64,000 nucleotides of DNA from Solibacillus sp. FSL R7-0682 (GTDB taxonomy: Bacteria; Bacillota; Bacilli; Bacillales_A; Planococcaceae). Both the position numbers and the translations under genes were made by a program. This document shows positions 35,935 through 44,816 of the stretch, piece after piece (the stretch's first letter is position 1; every line of letters begins with the position of its first letter). Under the pieces are notes generated by a model that was not told the origin of the DNA, did not search any database, and saw only the letters and a program-made list of their open reading frames with translations. Location: contig NZ_JBBOUI010000001.1 of assembly GCF_038005985.1 (NCBI RefSeq), positions 2,748,001 through 2,812,000 of the forward strand. Reading direction: 5' to 3'.

Positions 35935-36956
35935 TCGCTTTAATTGCTCGTTTTTTTATATTACTATGTATAATTGCAACATTTACAATAAGTATTTTAT
36001 TTTTTATTATTGGAGAGCCAACTGAGGAAAAATGGGCATTTTTATTGGAAAAAACATCTTATGGGCTTCCTCTCGCTGGGATTTTTATTATAAGCGCTAG
36101 CTCCATTAGTTTTTTTTTAGCCCTTTGGATGAGTATCTCTATTAAGCTTAAAGAAAATAGTACGACACGTTACGTCAAAAAAGTAGCTGACCCTGACTTT
36201 GCAAAGATGCTAAAAAAGACGAGCGGATCATTAAAAAAAGCGCTTAGAGATGCGAATGACTTAATTGAAACCCAGCGTTCTTCTCTTCAACGACTTGCAA
36301 GTGAAAAAGTTGAAACGAATGATGCCATTGTCCAAGAACGCTTACTAGCTGAGCGCCAACGACTCGCGCGTGAGCTTCACGATTCTGTGTCACAGCAATT
36401 ATTCGCTGCCTCTATGCTGCTATCCGCGCTAACAGAACAAGAAAATGATGCCCAATCACAAAAACAGCTTGGGCAAGTGGAAAAAATTGTTCAGCAAGCC
36501 CAACTAGAAATGCGTGCGTTATTGCTTCATTTAAGACCCGTCGCGCTTCGCAACAAAAGCTTAGCAGAAGGCTTAGAAGATTTAATTGTTGAATTACAGG
36601 AAAAAGTGTACTTTCAGATTGATTATCAAATAGAAGAAATCTCTTTATCAAAAACAGAAGAGGATCATTTATTCCGAATTGCGCAAGAAGCTTTATCGAA
36701 TACACTTCGTCATGCAAAGGCAACCGAAGTAGAATTACTTTTGATTGCCAGAGATCAGCTCGCCATATTGCGAATACAGGATAATGGATTAGGCTTTCAT
36801 AATGAAGGTGATAAAACCTCTTCATACGGCTTAAAAAATATTGCTGAACGTGCTGTGGAGATCGGCTGTACGTATAAGATCGTCTCAGTGCCAAATGAAG
36901 GAACAATAGTAGAGGTAAAGGTTCCAATAACAAAGGAGGAACAAATAAATGATTAA
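35931..36956 (+). CDS. liaS: Sensor histidine kinase LiaS
   Basis: 341 residues: two N-terminal helices with a short external loop, HAMP-like linker, HisKA_3 domain with phospho-His in RQRLARELHDSVSQQLFAAS, and an HATPase domain (ALSNTLRHAKAT, IQDNGLGF). Intramembrane-sensing type. ATG at 35931 inside the liaF stop; the frame upstream from 35901 is a liaF overlap. Confidence 0.94.
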   Translation: MIALIARFFILLCIIATFTISILFFIIGEPTEEKWAFLLEKTSYGLPLAGIFIISASSISFFLALWMSISIKLKENSTTRYVKKVADPDFAKMLKKTSGSLKKALRDANDLIETQRSSLQRLASEKVETNDAIVQERLLAERQRLARELHDSVSQQLFAASMLLSALTEQENDAQSQKQLGQVEKIVQQAQLEMRALLLHLRPVALRNKSLAEGLEDLIVELQEKVYFQIDYQIEEISLSKTEEDHLFRIAQEALSNTLRHAKATEVELLLIARDQLAILRIQDNGLGFHNEGDKTSSYGLKNIAERAVEIGCTYKIVSVPNEGTIVEVKVPITKEEQIND

Positions 36957-37578
36957 AGTCGTTATTGCCGATGATCATGAAATGGTACGTATTGGTGTAT
37001 CCGCCTATTTATCTGCTCAGCCCGATATAGAAGTAATAGGTGAGGCAACTAATGGACAAGAAGCAGTTGATAAAGTTTTAGCATTACGACCAGACTTAGT
37101 GTTAATGGATAATGTTATGCCAATAAAAACAGGGGCGCAGGCAACAGCCGAAATTTTAGCACAATGGCCTCAAGCAAAGGTAATGATGGTTACGAGCTTT
37201 ATCGATGATGATAAACTTTATCCCGCTTTGGAAGCTGGTGCAGTCAGCTATATTTTAAAAACATCAAACGCAAAGCAAATTGCCGATGCGATTCGCAAAA
37301 CAATGGCTGGAGAGACCGTACTTGAACCGGAAGCAACTACAAAAGTAATGGCTCGCATGCGTGGTACCTCTCCTGCTCTGCATGATCATTTAACGGAACG
37401 TGAGATGGAAGTATTACAATGCATGTCTCGTGGAATGGCCAATCAGGAAATCGCAGAGGAATTATTTATTGCGTTAAAAACAGTAAAAACACATGTTAGC
37501 AATATTTTAAGTAAATTAGAAGTACAGGACCGTACACAGGCGGTTGTATATGCATTTCAAAATGGATTAGTAGATTAA
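36949..37578 (+). CDS. liaR: Response regulator LiaR (NarL/FixJ type)
   Basis: 209 residues: receiver with VIADDHEMVR, phospho-Asp in LVLMDNVMP and Lys in YILKTS; C-terminal LuxR-type helix-turn-helix (LTEREMEVLQCMSRGMANQE). Activates the lia operon. Overlaps liaS by eight bases. Confidence 0.94.
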   Translation: MIKVVIADDHEMVRIGVSAYLSAQPDIEVIGEATNGQEAVDKVLALRPDLVLMDNVMPIKTGAQATAEILAQWPQAKVMMVTSFIDDDKLYPALEAGAVSYILKTSNAKQIADAIRKTMAGETVLEPEATTKVMARMRGTSPALHDHLTEREMEVLQCMSRGMANQEIAEELFIALKTVKTHVSNILSKLEVQDRTQAVVYAFQNGLVD

Positions 37579-37589
37579 AGGAGCGACCT

Positions 37590-37910
37590 ATGGAAAAATC
37601 ATTTACGTACGAAAAATTCGCCTCTGACGGCACATTAACATTACTTGACCCATTATTTACCCTGATCTTAATCTTTTCCGCACTTTTTGTGATTGTGCAA
37701 CTACGCTTTACAGTAAATTCAAAAATCATGCTTTTTATTGGGGCGTTTATTATTTTATTAAGTGCACAAATGCTTTCGATTACTGGCATTTTAGCAGATG
37801 AAATAAATTTAAGTAGTTCACAAAAAAACTTTTATATGTTCATCGCTATTGTCATCATCCAGCTTGGTTTAATAATCTACTCTTTCATCAAGGAAAAGAA
37901 GAAAAAATAG
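37590..37910 (+). CDS. Unrecognised small membrane protein at end of lia operon
   Basis: 106 residues with three hydrophobic helices and a lysine-rich tail (IKEKKKK). AAAGGAG SD, 11 bases after liaR and before the operon terminator, so it is probably co-expressed with the lia genes. I recognise no family. Confidence 0.75.
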   Translation: MEKSFTYEKFASDGTLTLLDPLFTLILIFSALFVIVQLRFTVNSKIMLFIGAFIILLSAQMLSITGILADEINLSSSQKNFYMFIAIVIIQLGLIIYSFIKEKKKK

Positions 37911-37922
37911 TGCACATAAATT

Positions 37923-37958
37923 GAGCTACCCATTTCATTAAAAAGGGTAGCTCGTTTT
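37923..37958 (+). terminator. Terminator of lia operon
   Basis: GAGCTACCC / GGGTAGCTC followed by GTTTT. Confidence 0.8.
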
Positions 37959-38018
37959 CATATACATAAAAAGGACCAAATGCTTTCTGCTCAGGATTCA
38001 CAATAGCTCCTTCAATAA

Positions 38019-38058
38019 AATAGTAGTACAAACTATAAACTTTGTTTGTACTACTATT
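38019..38058 (-). terminator. Terminator of cyd operon
   Basis: Perfect 15-bp stem AATAGTAGTACAAAC / GTTTGTACTACTATT with a 10-base loop, 22 bases after the cydS stop, then T-rich on the minus strand. Confidence 0.85.
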
Positions 38059-38079
38059 AATTAATTGATTATTTTCTAT

Positions 38080-38175
38080 TTAATGTGTTTTCGTTTTTGT
38101 CGCTACAACAAAGGCTGCTAACACTGCTAAAATGACAACAATAAACGGTGCATAAAAAATTAATAAGTCATTCAT
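38080..38175 (-). CDS. cydS: Cytochrome bd oxidase small subunit CydS
   Basis: 31 residues: MNDLLIFYAPFIVVILAVLA, then AFVVATKTKTH. The pattern LLIFYAPFIVV is close to CydS, the small third subunit seen in the Geobacillus bd oxidase structure, which packs against CydA near heme. Strong SD (AAGGAGAGG) and 12 bases after the cydB stop. Single transmembrane helix. Easily missed because of its size. Confidence 0.85.
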   Translation of the reverse strand: MNDLLIFYAPFIVVILAVLAAFVVATKTKTH

Positions 38176-38187
38176 TGTAACCTCTCC

Positions 38188-39216
38188 TTATACATGCGTT
38201 TCATCTTCCCCTGAAATATAGCCTTTATTGAAAATAAACAACTTAAACACTAAATACATGGAAGGAATAAGTAAGCCAAGACCTGCTATAAACGCGACAA
38301 CAAGTGCAATCGCCATCGCTTCATTTGTAAAGCTATCATGGATTGTTAAATATGGGTAAAGTAAATATGGATAATGCGATATCCCGTACGCAAAGAAGGC
38401 GGTCGCAAACTGTAAAAACATGACTACTACAGCTAATCCATACTTAACTTTTGCCCAAAGTAACCAAATTGTCGCTAAAAACATAATTCCTGATACGATG
38501 AATAACCAAGAGATGTCTACCATTTGCTCATAATGCCAATTTCCTGTAGCTTTCAGTTCAATAATAATCCCAAAAGCACTAACGATTAAAGGGATCGCCC
38601 AAACAAGAGCATACTTACGCATTAAATCGCTCGCTTTTCCATCGCCAGCCTTTTTCGCATACCATGTTAAAAAGACAGCTGAAATGTAAAGGACGGCGGT
38701 TATACTTAAAACGACAATGGACCAAGCGAGTGGACTTGTAAAGAGCGTTAAGTAATCGAGTTTCGGACCTGCTTCGTTCATTGTCACAAAACCACCCTCA
38801 GAAATCGTTAAAACAACAGATAATGATGCAGGAATGAATAAACCCGCTAAACCATATGCAACCGCGTACCCTTTATGACCTCTTAAACCACTGTAAGATT
38901 CAAACGCATAATAGCTGCCTCGTATTGTGAGTAAAATTAAAGCAATCGATGCTGGCACCAATAAAACTGTACCGTAGTAGTAAGCTGTTTGTGGGAAAAA
39001 GCCGACAATTCCAACGAAGAAAAATACTAAAAATACATTTGTAATTTCCCATACCGGCGATAAATAACGCTTAATAACTTTTGATAAAATCTGATTTTTC
39101 CCTGTTACAAGGCTATAAGCGTTGAAAAATCCAGCTCCGAAGTCAATGGATGCTACTATGACATAGCCAAACAAGAATATCCACAAGACAGAAATTCCTA
39201 ATATTTCTAACCACAT
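38188..39216 (-). CDS. cydB: Cytochrome bd ubiquinol/menaquinol oxidase subunit II
   Basis: 342 residues with about eight to nine membrane helices; start WLEILGISVLWIFLFGYVI and motif SIDFGAGFFNAYS fit CydB of the YthB type. With CydA and CydS it makes a heme-copper-independent quinol oxidase. The ATG overlaps the cydA stop by one base, so the two are coupled. Confidence 0.92.
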   Translation of the reverse strand: MWLEILGISVLWIFLFGYVIVASIDFGAGFFNAYSLVTGKNQILSKVIKRYLSPVWEITNVFLVFFFVGIVGFFPQTAYYYGTVLLVPASIALILLTIRGSYYAFESYSGLRGHKGYAVAYGLAGLFIPASLSVVLTISEGGFVTMNEAGPKLDYLTLFTSPLAWSIVVLSITAVLYISAVFLTWYAKKAGDGKASDLMRKYALVWAIPLIVSAFGIIIELKATGNWHYEQMVDISWLFIVSGIMFLATIWLLWAKVKYGLAVVVMFLQFATAFFAYGISHYPYLLYPYLTIHDSFTNEAMAIALVVAFIAGLGLLIPSMYLVFKLFIFNKGYISGEDETHV

Positions 39217-40547
39217 TATTTCGCACCGCCTTTACGTAATGCTAATTCCTTTTCAACAGGGTTATTTTTAAACATTCGACGTAATACTACGATACTACCA
39301 ATCCCTAATACTAAGTAGACAAGACCAAATGCAATAAATAACCATTCTACCCCTGTTGCGGTAGTTGCTCCTTCTTCGGTACGCATAATACCATATAAGA
39401 TCCATGGCTGACGACCTAGCTCGGCTAACCACCAACCTGCTTCAATTGCAACGAGGGATAAAGGACCACTTAATACAATGAACCATCTAAATAACCGAGA
39501 TTCAACCCATTTCCATTGTCGCCATTTCCCTATCACAAAGGACATTGATAAGAAAATCATCAGCATGCCTATTGATACCATTACATCAAAGAAGTAGTGT
39601 GTAATGAGCGGTGGTCGTTCATCTTCTGGAAATTCTTCAAGTCCTGTCACTTCCGCATTAAAATCATTGCTTGCTAAGAAGCTTAATACTTTCGGAATAC
39701 GAATCTCATATTTTACCTCATCCCCATCAAGTACACCAAAGAAGATTAGATCGGCACCTTCTTCTGTTTCAAAGTGCCATTCTGCTGCAGCTAATTTTTC
39801 AGGCTGATATTCCGCTAAATATTTCGCTGAAAAATCGCCAACAATTGCCGTAGCAATTGAGAATATAATACCGAGCTTCATCATTAAATAAAGCGCTTTT
39901 TTATGATAAACTTGTTCTTCCCCTTTTAGTAGTTTGTAAGCGGCAATCGCTGCTAAAATAAAGGCTACTGTCATGAAGCTTGATGTTAAAACATGCCCAA
40001 TTTTTGTAGGCATTGCAGGTGTAAACATTGCTAAAATCGGTTGAATATTAATAAGCTCTCCACCAACAATATCAAAACCTCTTGGCGCGTTCATGAAAGC
40101 ATTAACAATCGTAATAAACACCGCTGACATGGATGCTCCAATTGCTACTGGAATAAGCAGTAACATATGGTGTTTTGGATTTTTAAATCGGTCCCATGTA
40201 TATAAATAAATTCCTAAAAAGATTGCTTCAAAGAAAAATGCAAAAGTCTCCATGAAAAGTGGTAACGCAATAATCTGACCTGCTATTTCCATAAATTGCG
40301 GCCATAAAAGAGACAGCTGTAACCCAATAACTGTACCAGTCACTACTCCAACCGCTACTGTAATGGTAAATCCTCTTGCCCATCTACGTGCCATTAAAGT
40401 ATAGTGTTCGTCATTTCTTTTATATCCAACATATTGTGCAATCAAAATCATCAGTGGCACACCGACACCTAGTGTTGCAAAGAGTATATGGAAGGATAAT
40501 GTTAACTCTGTAAGTGCTCTACTCCAAAACACTGCTGAATTTTCCAT
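39216..40547 (-). CDS. cydA: Cytochrome bd menaquinol oxidase subunit I
   Basis: 443 residues; carries the b- and d-type hemes and the quinol site. Heme-ligand His in LTLSFHILFATLGVGVP, the core LPLFMETFAFFFEAIFLGIY, and GRQPWILYGIMRT. The quinol (Q) loop is of the short form, as in YthA and Geobacillus CydA. bd oxidases have high oxygen affinity and resist sulfide, which is relevant to the neighbouring genes. Preceded by the 25-aa ORF and tauE-like gene on one likely transcript. Confidence 0.94.
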   Translation of the reverse strand: MENSAVFWSRALTELTLSFHILFATLGVGVPLMILIAQYVGYKRNDEHYTLMARRWARGFTITVAVGVVTGTVIGLQLSLLWPQFMEIAGQIIALPLFMETFAFFFEAIFLGIYLYTWDRFKNPKHHMLLLIPVAIGASMSAVFITIVNAFMNAPRGFDIVGGELINIQPILAMFTPAMPTKIGHVLTSSFMTVAFILAAIAAYKLLKGEEQVYHKKALYLMMKLGIIFSIATAIVGDFSAKYLAEYQPEKLAAAEWHFETEEGADLIFFGVLDGDEVKYEIRIPKVLSFLASNDFNAEVTGLEEFPEDERPPLITHYFFDVMVSIGMLMIFLSMSFVIGKWRQWKWVESRLFRWFIVLSGPLSLVAIEAGWWLAELGRQPWILYGIMRTEEGATTATGVEWLFIAFGLVYLVLGIGSIVVLRRMFKNNPVEKELALRKGGAK

Positions 40548-40565
40548 TTTATTTGCCTCCTATCT

Positions 40566-40643
40566 CTAAAAAATTGCTGAAACAATTACAACCATCACAA
40601 TTGACGATACTATGAAACTTACAACCCTAAATTTTTTACTCAT
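40566..40643 (-). CDS. 25-aa membrane microprotein upstream of cydA
   Basis: Reads MSKKFRVVSFIVSSIVMVVI then VSAIF: three basic residues and one hydrophobic helix. SD AGAGGTG is seven bases before the ATG. It lies in the 109-base gap between the tauE-like gene and cydA. Could be a further small subunit, an assembly peptide or a translated leader; no family recognised. Confidence 0.6.
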   Translation of the reverse strand: MSKKFRVVSFIVSSIVMVVIVSAIF

Positions 40644-40656
40644 ATATACTCACCTC

Positions 40657-41433
40657 TTATAAAATATCTATCCATGTTTTTATCGCTGTGCCTAAAATTA
40701 AAATAGCTAAAATAAATTGCAACATTTTAACGTTTAATTTATTGCCCAGTTTAGCACCAAGTGGAGCTGCAATAATACTTGCAATAATCATGACAGTTGC
40801 AGGTCCGTAATCAATTTGACCTGTCATCACTTTCCCAACGGTTCCACCAATCGATGAAATAAACGTTACGGCTAAACTAGTCGCAATTGTCATACGTGTT
40901 GGTATTTTTAGCACCACTAATAAAATTGGTACTAGTAAAAATCCGCCCGCCGCACCGACGATACCAGATCCGATACCTACGATAAAGGCTAATCCTGCTG
41001 CTACTAGTTTGTTAAATGAGATTTCATGGATGGATTGATCATCAATTTGTTTTTTAGGAATAAACATCATGATGGCTGCAATAAGCGCCAAAAGCCCGTA
41101 AACAAGATTCACTGCACCTTCTGATAAATAGCCCGATCCAAAACTACCGATAAAGCTACCAATTAAAATGGAGCCTCCCATATACATGATCAATTCTTTA
41201 TGCAATAATCCACTTTTTCTGTAAGCCCACACACCCGCAATCGATGCGAAAAACACTTGAATTGCACTAATACCTGACACTTCATGTGCAGAGAATGCGG
41301 CTAATCCAAATAATGGTGGAATGTAAAGTAGCATTGGATATTTAATAATTGAGCCCCCGACACCAACCATTCCAGATACAAAGGAGCCAATAAAGCCAAT
41401 TAAAAATATGACAACGATGAACGAAAGATCCAT
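40657..41433 (-). CDS. TauE/SafE family sulfite/organosulfur exporter
   Basis: 258 residues, about eight helices in two repeats, with the family motif [14 protein letters not shown] and its second copy [17 protein letters not shown]. Members export sulfite or other sulfur oxyanions; a tauE gene also belongs to the Staphylococcus cst sulfide-response locus. Start at the ATG 41433 after GGAAGG. Its promoter carries the conserved palindrome shared with sqr and cydD. Confidence 0.88.
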   Translation of the reverse strand: MDLSFIVVIFLIGFIGSFVSGMVGVGGSIIKYPMLLYIPPLFGLAAFSAHEVSGISAIQVFFASIAGVWAYRKSGLLHKELIMYMGGSILIGSFIGSFGSGYLSEGAVNLVYGLLALIAAIMMFIPKKQIDDQSIHEISFNKLVAAGLAFIVGIGSGIVGAAGGFLLVPILLVVLKIPTRMTIATSLAVTFISSIGGTVGKVMTGQIDYGPATVMIIASIIAAPLGAKLGNKLNVKMLQFILAILILGTAIKTWIDIL

Positions 41434-41466
41434 CGTACACACCTTCCTTCTAACTAATTTAAATTA

Positions 41467-41511
41467 AGTATAGTAAGGTTTGTCATCATTAAATATAGGG
41501 GTTTACCACTA
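41467..41511 (-). promoter_or_regulatory. tauE-cydABS promoter with conserved operator (site 1)
   Basis: The palindrome TAGGGGTTTACCACTA lies at 41496-41511 on the plus strand; on the minus strand the -10 is TATACT (41472-41467). Centre-to-centre distance is 34 bp, the predicted centre being near -43. The -35 is poor, consistent with an activator. The identical 16 bases occur, inverted, before cydD. Confidence 0.75.
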
Positions 41512-41561
41512 TAACCGCTTTAAAAGCCAATCAAATTTGACGTTTTTTTCACATAAAAATA

Positions 41562-41597
41562 CCCAACATTAAAGTGTGATGATTACTTTAAGTTGGG
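41562..41597 (-). terminator. Terminator of the NreC-like gene
   Basis: CCCAAC.TTAAAGT / ACTTTAA.TTGGG stem, 10 bases after the response-regulator stop, with T-rich sequence following on the minus strand. Confidence 0.8.
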
Positions 41598-41606
41598 TTG
41601 ATTTTC

Positions 41607-42242
41607 TTATTGTATATAGCCATTCGTAATACCGTATTGAATTAACTCTGCTTTACTTTTTAAGTTTAACTTTTGCATAATGTTAGATTTATGACTCTCT
41701 ACTGTTTTTGAACTAATAAACAATTTTTCAGCTATTTGCACATTTGTATAGCCTAAAATTGTTAGACGCACAATTTCTTGCTCCCGTGTAGAAAGAACAT
41801 CTGCTTTTTGATTTCCTTTATTTTTAAATAACTTTTCAATCTGTTCCTTAGGTAGACCTACTTCATAATAAGCTTTATGATTATAAACGTTTTGAATTGC
41901 CTCGTACATAATACCACCCTGGCTATTTTTTAAAATGTAGCCATCTGCCCCGATTTCTATTGCTTGTTGAATATAGGCAACTTCATTATGCATTGTTAAA
42001 ATAATAATCTTAATTTCAGGTAAATTCTTTTTTATTTCCTTTGTTGCCGTAAATCCATCAATTCCATTCGGTATTGAAATATCCATTAAAATAACATCTG
42101 GACTCGTCTGGTAAGCTAATTGAATCGCTTCCTCTCCGTCACTTGCTTCTCCTACTACGGAAATATCTACGTGATTTTCAAGTAACAGTGCTATGCCCCT
42201 TCGAATAAGAACATGGTCATCTACTAATAATACTTTAATCAT
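41607..42242 (-). CDS. NreC-like response regulator (NarL/FixJ type)
   Basis: 211 residues: receiver with VDDHVLIRRG, phospho-Asp in VILMDISIPNGIDG and Lys in YILKNSQGG; LuxR-type helix-turn-helix (LSTREQEIVRLTILGYTNVQ). The insert PNGIDG after the phospho-Asp loop is like NreC/DegU-group regulators. It overlaps the kinase gene by eight bases. By position and by the operators around it, it is the prime candidate to bind the TAGGGG-type palindromes of the cyd/sqr block; S. carnosus NreC is reported to bind a similar TAGGG/CCCTA palindrome. Confidence 0.88.
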   Translation of the reverse strand: MIKVLLVDDHVLIRRGIALLLENHVDISVVGEASDGEEAIQLAYQTSPDVILMDISIPNGIDGFTATKEIKKNLPEIKIIILTMHNEVAYIQQAIEIGADGYILKNSQGGIMYEAIQNVYNHKAYYEVGLPKEQIEKLFKNKGNQKADVLSTREQEIVRLTILGYTNVQIAEKLFISSKTVESHKSNIMQKLNLKSKAELIQYGITNGYIQ

Positions 42243-43269
42243 TTTGTGGTCTCCACCTTGGTAAAACGATCGTAATACTTGTACCGTTTCCTAAATTTGA
42301 ATGAATTTCGAACTTGCCGCCCAATAGATCAATACGCTCTTCCATATGTTTCAATCCTAAGCCTGCACTCTTAATTTTTCCTCGGTCAAATCCGATGCCA
42401 TCATCGACAATATCCATATAAATATGTGTTTTGTCCTTCACAATACGAATTTGAACATGACTAGCATTTGCATATTTCACTATATTATGGAGTGCTTCTT
42501 GAATAACTCGATATAAGTTAATTTCTACGACCGGATCACATCGATTTAAACCTTTTGTTATTAAATCAATTGTAAGTGAAGGTAGATTTTTCATAATATT
42601 GTCTATCATCATCTGAATTGTTGGTTCTAAGCCTAATTGATCTAGACTATGTGGACGTAATTGATGTGAATACGCATTAATATCATCCATCGCCTTTTGA
42701 AGTTCATCCTGCACTTCGTTAATATATGTATTCAGTTTTGGGTTATCTTTTACAAATGATTCAACTGCTTGCAACGCAACAGATACTGTAAATAAAGATT
42801 GCCCTATCCCATCATGTAATTCTTGTGCCAGACGTTTGTGCTCCGATTCTTTTGCTTCAATAAGCGCACGAATCATTTTTTTCGTATTTTCAGTTTCTTG
42901 GGCTTTTTTAAAGGTTTCTTGATCACGTAATACTAGTAAGTACTCGACTTCACCCGTTTCGTTATTTTCATAAATAGCGGCCGTACTCATTTCCACATCA
43001 ATTTTTTTTCCATGATATGTTGGCATTTGCGAAAGAAAAGAAGGTACTTCACTATTCGCCATCAAATAGCAAGTTGCCTCACCGTCTTTTTTTTGCCTTG
43101 TCATACAAAATGTACAATATGGAACAGAATCTCCAATGTTCCAACCTGTTAGTTTTTTGGCTGCGGGATTCATCATAATAATTTCACGAGTCGCTTTCAT
43201 AATAATGATTCCATCTTGTATATGTTCATAAATTTCCTGTAAATAATCACTTGGTAAACGAGCAGTCAT
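42235..43269 (-). CDS. NreB-like cytoplasmic sensor kinase with Cys-rich PAS domain
   Basis: 344 residues with no membrane segment. PAS domain (about 8-120) contains Cys52, Cys55 and Cys67 in CX2CX11C spacing (YCTFCMTRQKKDGEATCYLM). NreB, the oxygen sensor of staphylococci, binds a [4Fe-4S] cluster through CX2CX11CX2C; here the fourth position is Met70. Then HisKA_3 with phospho-His in LAQELHDGIGQSLF and HATPase (ALHNIVKYANAS, DDGIGFD, GLGLKHMEER). The three-Cys site could hold a cluster with another ligand, or react with oxygen or persulfide; that is inference. Own promoter likely, as a terminator precedes it. Confidence 0.88.
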   Translation of the reverse strand: MTARLPSDYLQEIYEHIQDGIIIMKATREIIMMNPAAKKLTGWNIGDSVPYCTFCMTRQKKDGEATCYLMANSEVPSFLSQMPTYHGKKIDVEMSTAAIYENNETGEVEYLLVLRDQETFKKAQETENTKKMIRALIEAKESEHKRLAQELHDGIGQSLFTVSVALQAVESFVKDNPKLNTYINEVQDELQKAMDDINAYSHQLRPHSLDQLGLEPTIQMMIDNIMKNLPSLTIDLITKGLNRCDPVVEINLYRVIQEALHNIVKYANASHVQIRIVKDKTHIYMDIVDDGIGFDRGKIKSAGLGLKHMEERIDLLGGKFEIHSNLGNGTSITIVLPRWRPQND

Positions 43270-43371
43270 TTATTCTCATCCCCTTCCTTTATCCATATTC
43301 TCACGCACGATTTTTAACATGCCATTTTCTATTTAATATTTTAATACGAAGCGTTGCAAAATAAGTACTAA

Positions 43372-43398
43372 AAGGTACCCTCTCTTAAGAAGGTACCC
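43372..43398 (-). terminator. Terminator of sqr-cstB unit
   Basis: GGTACC repeats flanking TTCTTAAGAGA (minus strand) form a short strong hairpin followed by TTTT, just after the cstB stop. Confidence 0.65.
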
Positions 43399-43405
43399 AT
43401 AACGA

Positions 43406-44803
43406 TTATTTTATTTCATTTTTCCAACGACTATAGCCACCTGTCATATTCACTAAATTATGAATACCATTGGCTTTTAAAATACTTGCCGCAATTGCTG
43501 AACGTCCTCCTGCCTGACATTGGACAATTAATTTTTTTTCTGGAACTTCTGAAAGTCTGTTCTTTAACGTACCTACCATAATGTGCTGAGCACCTTCAAT
43601 ATGACCTTCGTTGAATTCTGTTAAATTTCGAACATCAATCACTTCGACATCTTCAGATTCCATTAGAACTTTTGCTTCAGATGGTGTTACATTTTCATAG
43701 CTATCTAATGTAAGTGATTGTTCAACAATTAAATTCACATTCGCATAACCTAGCACTAAATCAATACCAATAGAATGTAAAGCAATCATCATTTCTTCTA
43801 AATATTCTTCATCCTCAACTAAAAGATATAATGGTTTTTGGTAGTCGACAATCCATCCCATCCAATTCGTAAAAGAGTTATTGAATGGAATATTTACCGT
43901 TCCCTTAATATGTCCTTCTGAGAAGCTCTCTGCATTTCGGGTATCTACTACTAAATGACCAGCTTCTAAAATTTCATTAATCTGTTCTACCTTCGTGATT
44001 ACTTCGAGTGTAGGTAGATTTTTTAAGAGCTCGATTCCAATTTTATTAACCGATTTCATAATAGCAAAATAATATGGTGGTTCTGGCTGGCCGTCTAACA
44101 ATCCTTTTACAAAATCAGCTTCATTGTCAAACTGCATTGCCCAGTTAAATTGTTTCTCATAGCCTACTGTTGTAGATGGAACAGCACCTAACGCCTTACC
44201 ACAGGCACTACCCGCTCCATGAGCTGGCCATACTTGTAAATAGTCTGGTAACTGTTTGAAGCGTTCGACAGATTGATACATCACTTTTGCTCCTGAATCA
44301 GCTGTCCCTTGAATACCCGCTGCCTTTTCAAGTAAGTCTGGTCGTCCAATATCGCCAGCGAAAACAAAGTCACCTGTAAAAATCCCGATAGGCTTATCTG
44401 CCGCGGCACCATCCGTTAATAAAAATGAAATTGACTCTGGTGTGTGACCTGGTGTATGCAAGACCTCAAAAACAAGTTTCCCTAGCTCGAACTTGTCCCC
44501 ATCCTTTAAAAGGACATGATTGATATTTTCTAAATTCGTATATTTCCAACTCTCATCCCCTTCGTCAGAAATATACATCGTCGCACTGAAACGATCTGCT
44601 AATTCACGTGAACCCGCTACAAAATCAGCATGAATATGCGTTTCTAATGCACCCACAATTTTCATATTTTCTTTATTTGCTACCTCAATATATGGCGTAA
44701 TATTACGCATCGGATCCACAATTACAGCTTCACCTTTTTGCTGACACCCTATCATGTAGGAAGCATGTGCTAATTTTTCATCATAAAAATAACGTAGTAA
44801 CAT
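43406..44803 (-). CDS. cstB: CstB-type persulfide dioxygenase-rhodanese fusion
   Basis: 465 residues in three parts: metallo-beta-lactamase persulfide dioxygenase (about 1-240; THIHADF metal ligands, HTPGHTPES, TGDFVFAGDIGRPDL), a rhodanese-like domain without active Cys (about 270-365) and a catalytic rhodanese (about 372-463) with Cys429 in VQCQAGGRSA. Cys201 in GSACGKALG aligns with Cys201 of S. aureus CstB. It oxidises low-molecular-weight persulfides to sulfite/thiosulfate. Last gene of sqr-DUF1641-cstB. Non-heme iron enzyme of the cytoplasm. Confidence 0.9.
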   Translation of the reverse strand: MLLRYFYDEKLAHASYMIGCQQKGEAVIVDPMRNITPYIEVANKENMKIVGALETHIHADFVAGSRELADRFSATMYISDEGDESWKYTNLENINHVLLKDGDKFELGKLVFEVLHTPGHTPESISFLLTDGAAADKPIGIFTGDFVFAGDIGRPDLLEKAAGIQGTADSGAKVMYQSVERFKQLPDYLQVWPAHGAGSACGKALGAVPSTTVGYEKQFNWAMQFDNEADFVKGLLDGQPEPPYYFAIMKSVNKIGIELLKNLPTLEVITKVEQINEILEAGHLVVDTRNAESFSEGHIKGTVNIPFNNSFTNWMGWIVDYQKPLYLLVEDEEYLEEMMIALHSIGIDLVLGYANVNLIVEQSLTLDSYENVTPSEAKVLMESEDVEVIDVRNLTEFNEGHIEGAQHIMVGTLKNRLSEVPEKKLIVQCQAGGRSAIAASILKANGIHNLVNMTGGYSRWKNEIK

Positions 44804-44816
44804 ATACCATTCACTC

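Noticed and set aside
36412-36978. 188-codon open frame on the minus strand opposite liaS
   Set aside because: Fully antisense to liaS/liaR, which have clear domains; no SD and no protein-like pattern.
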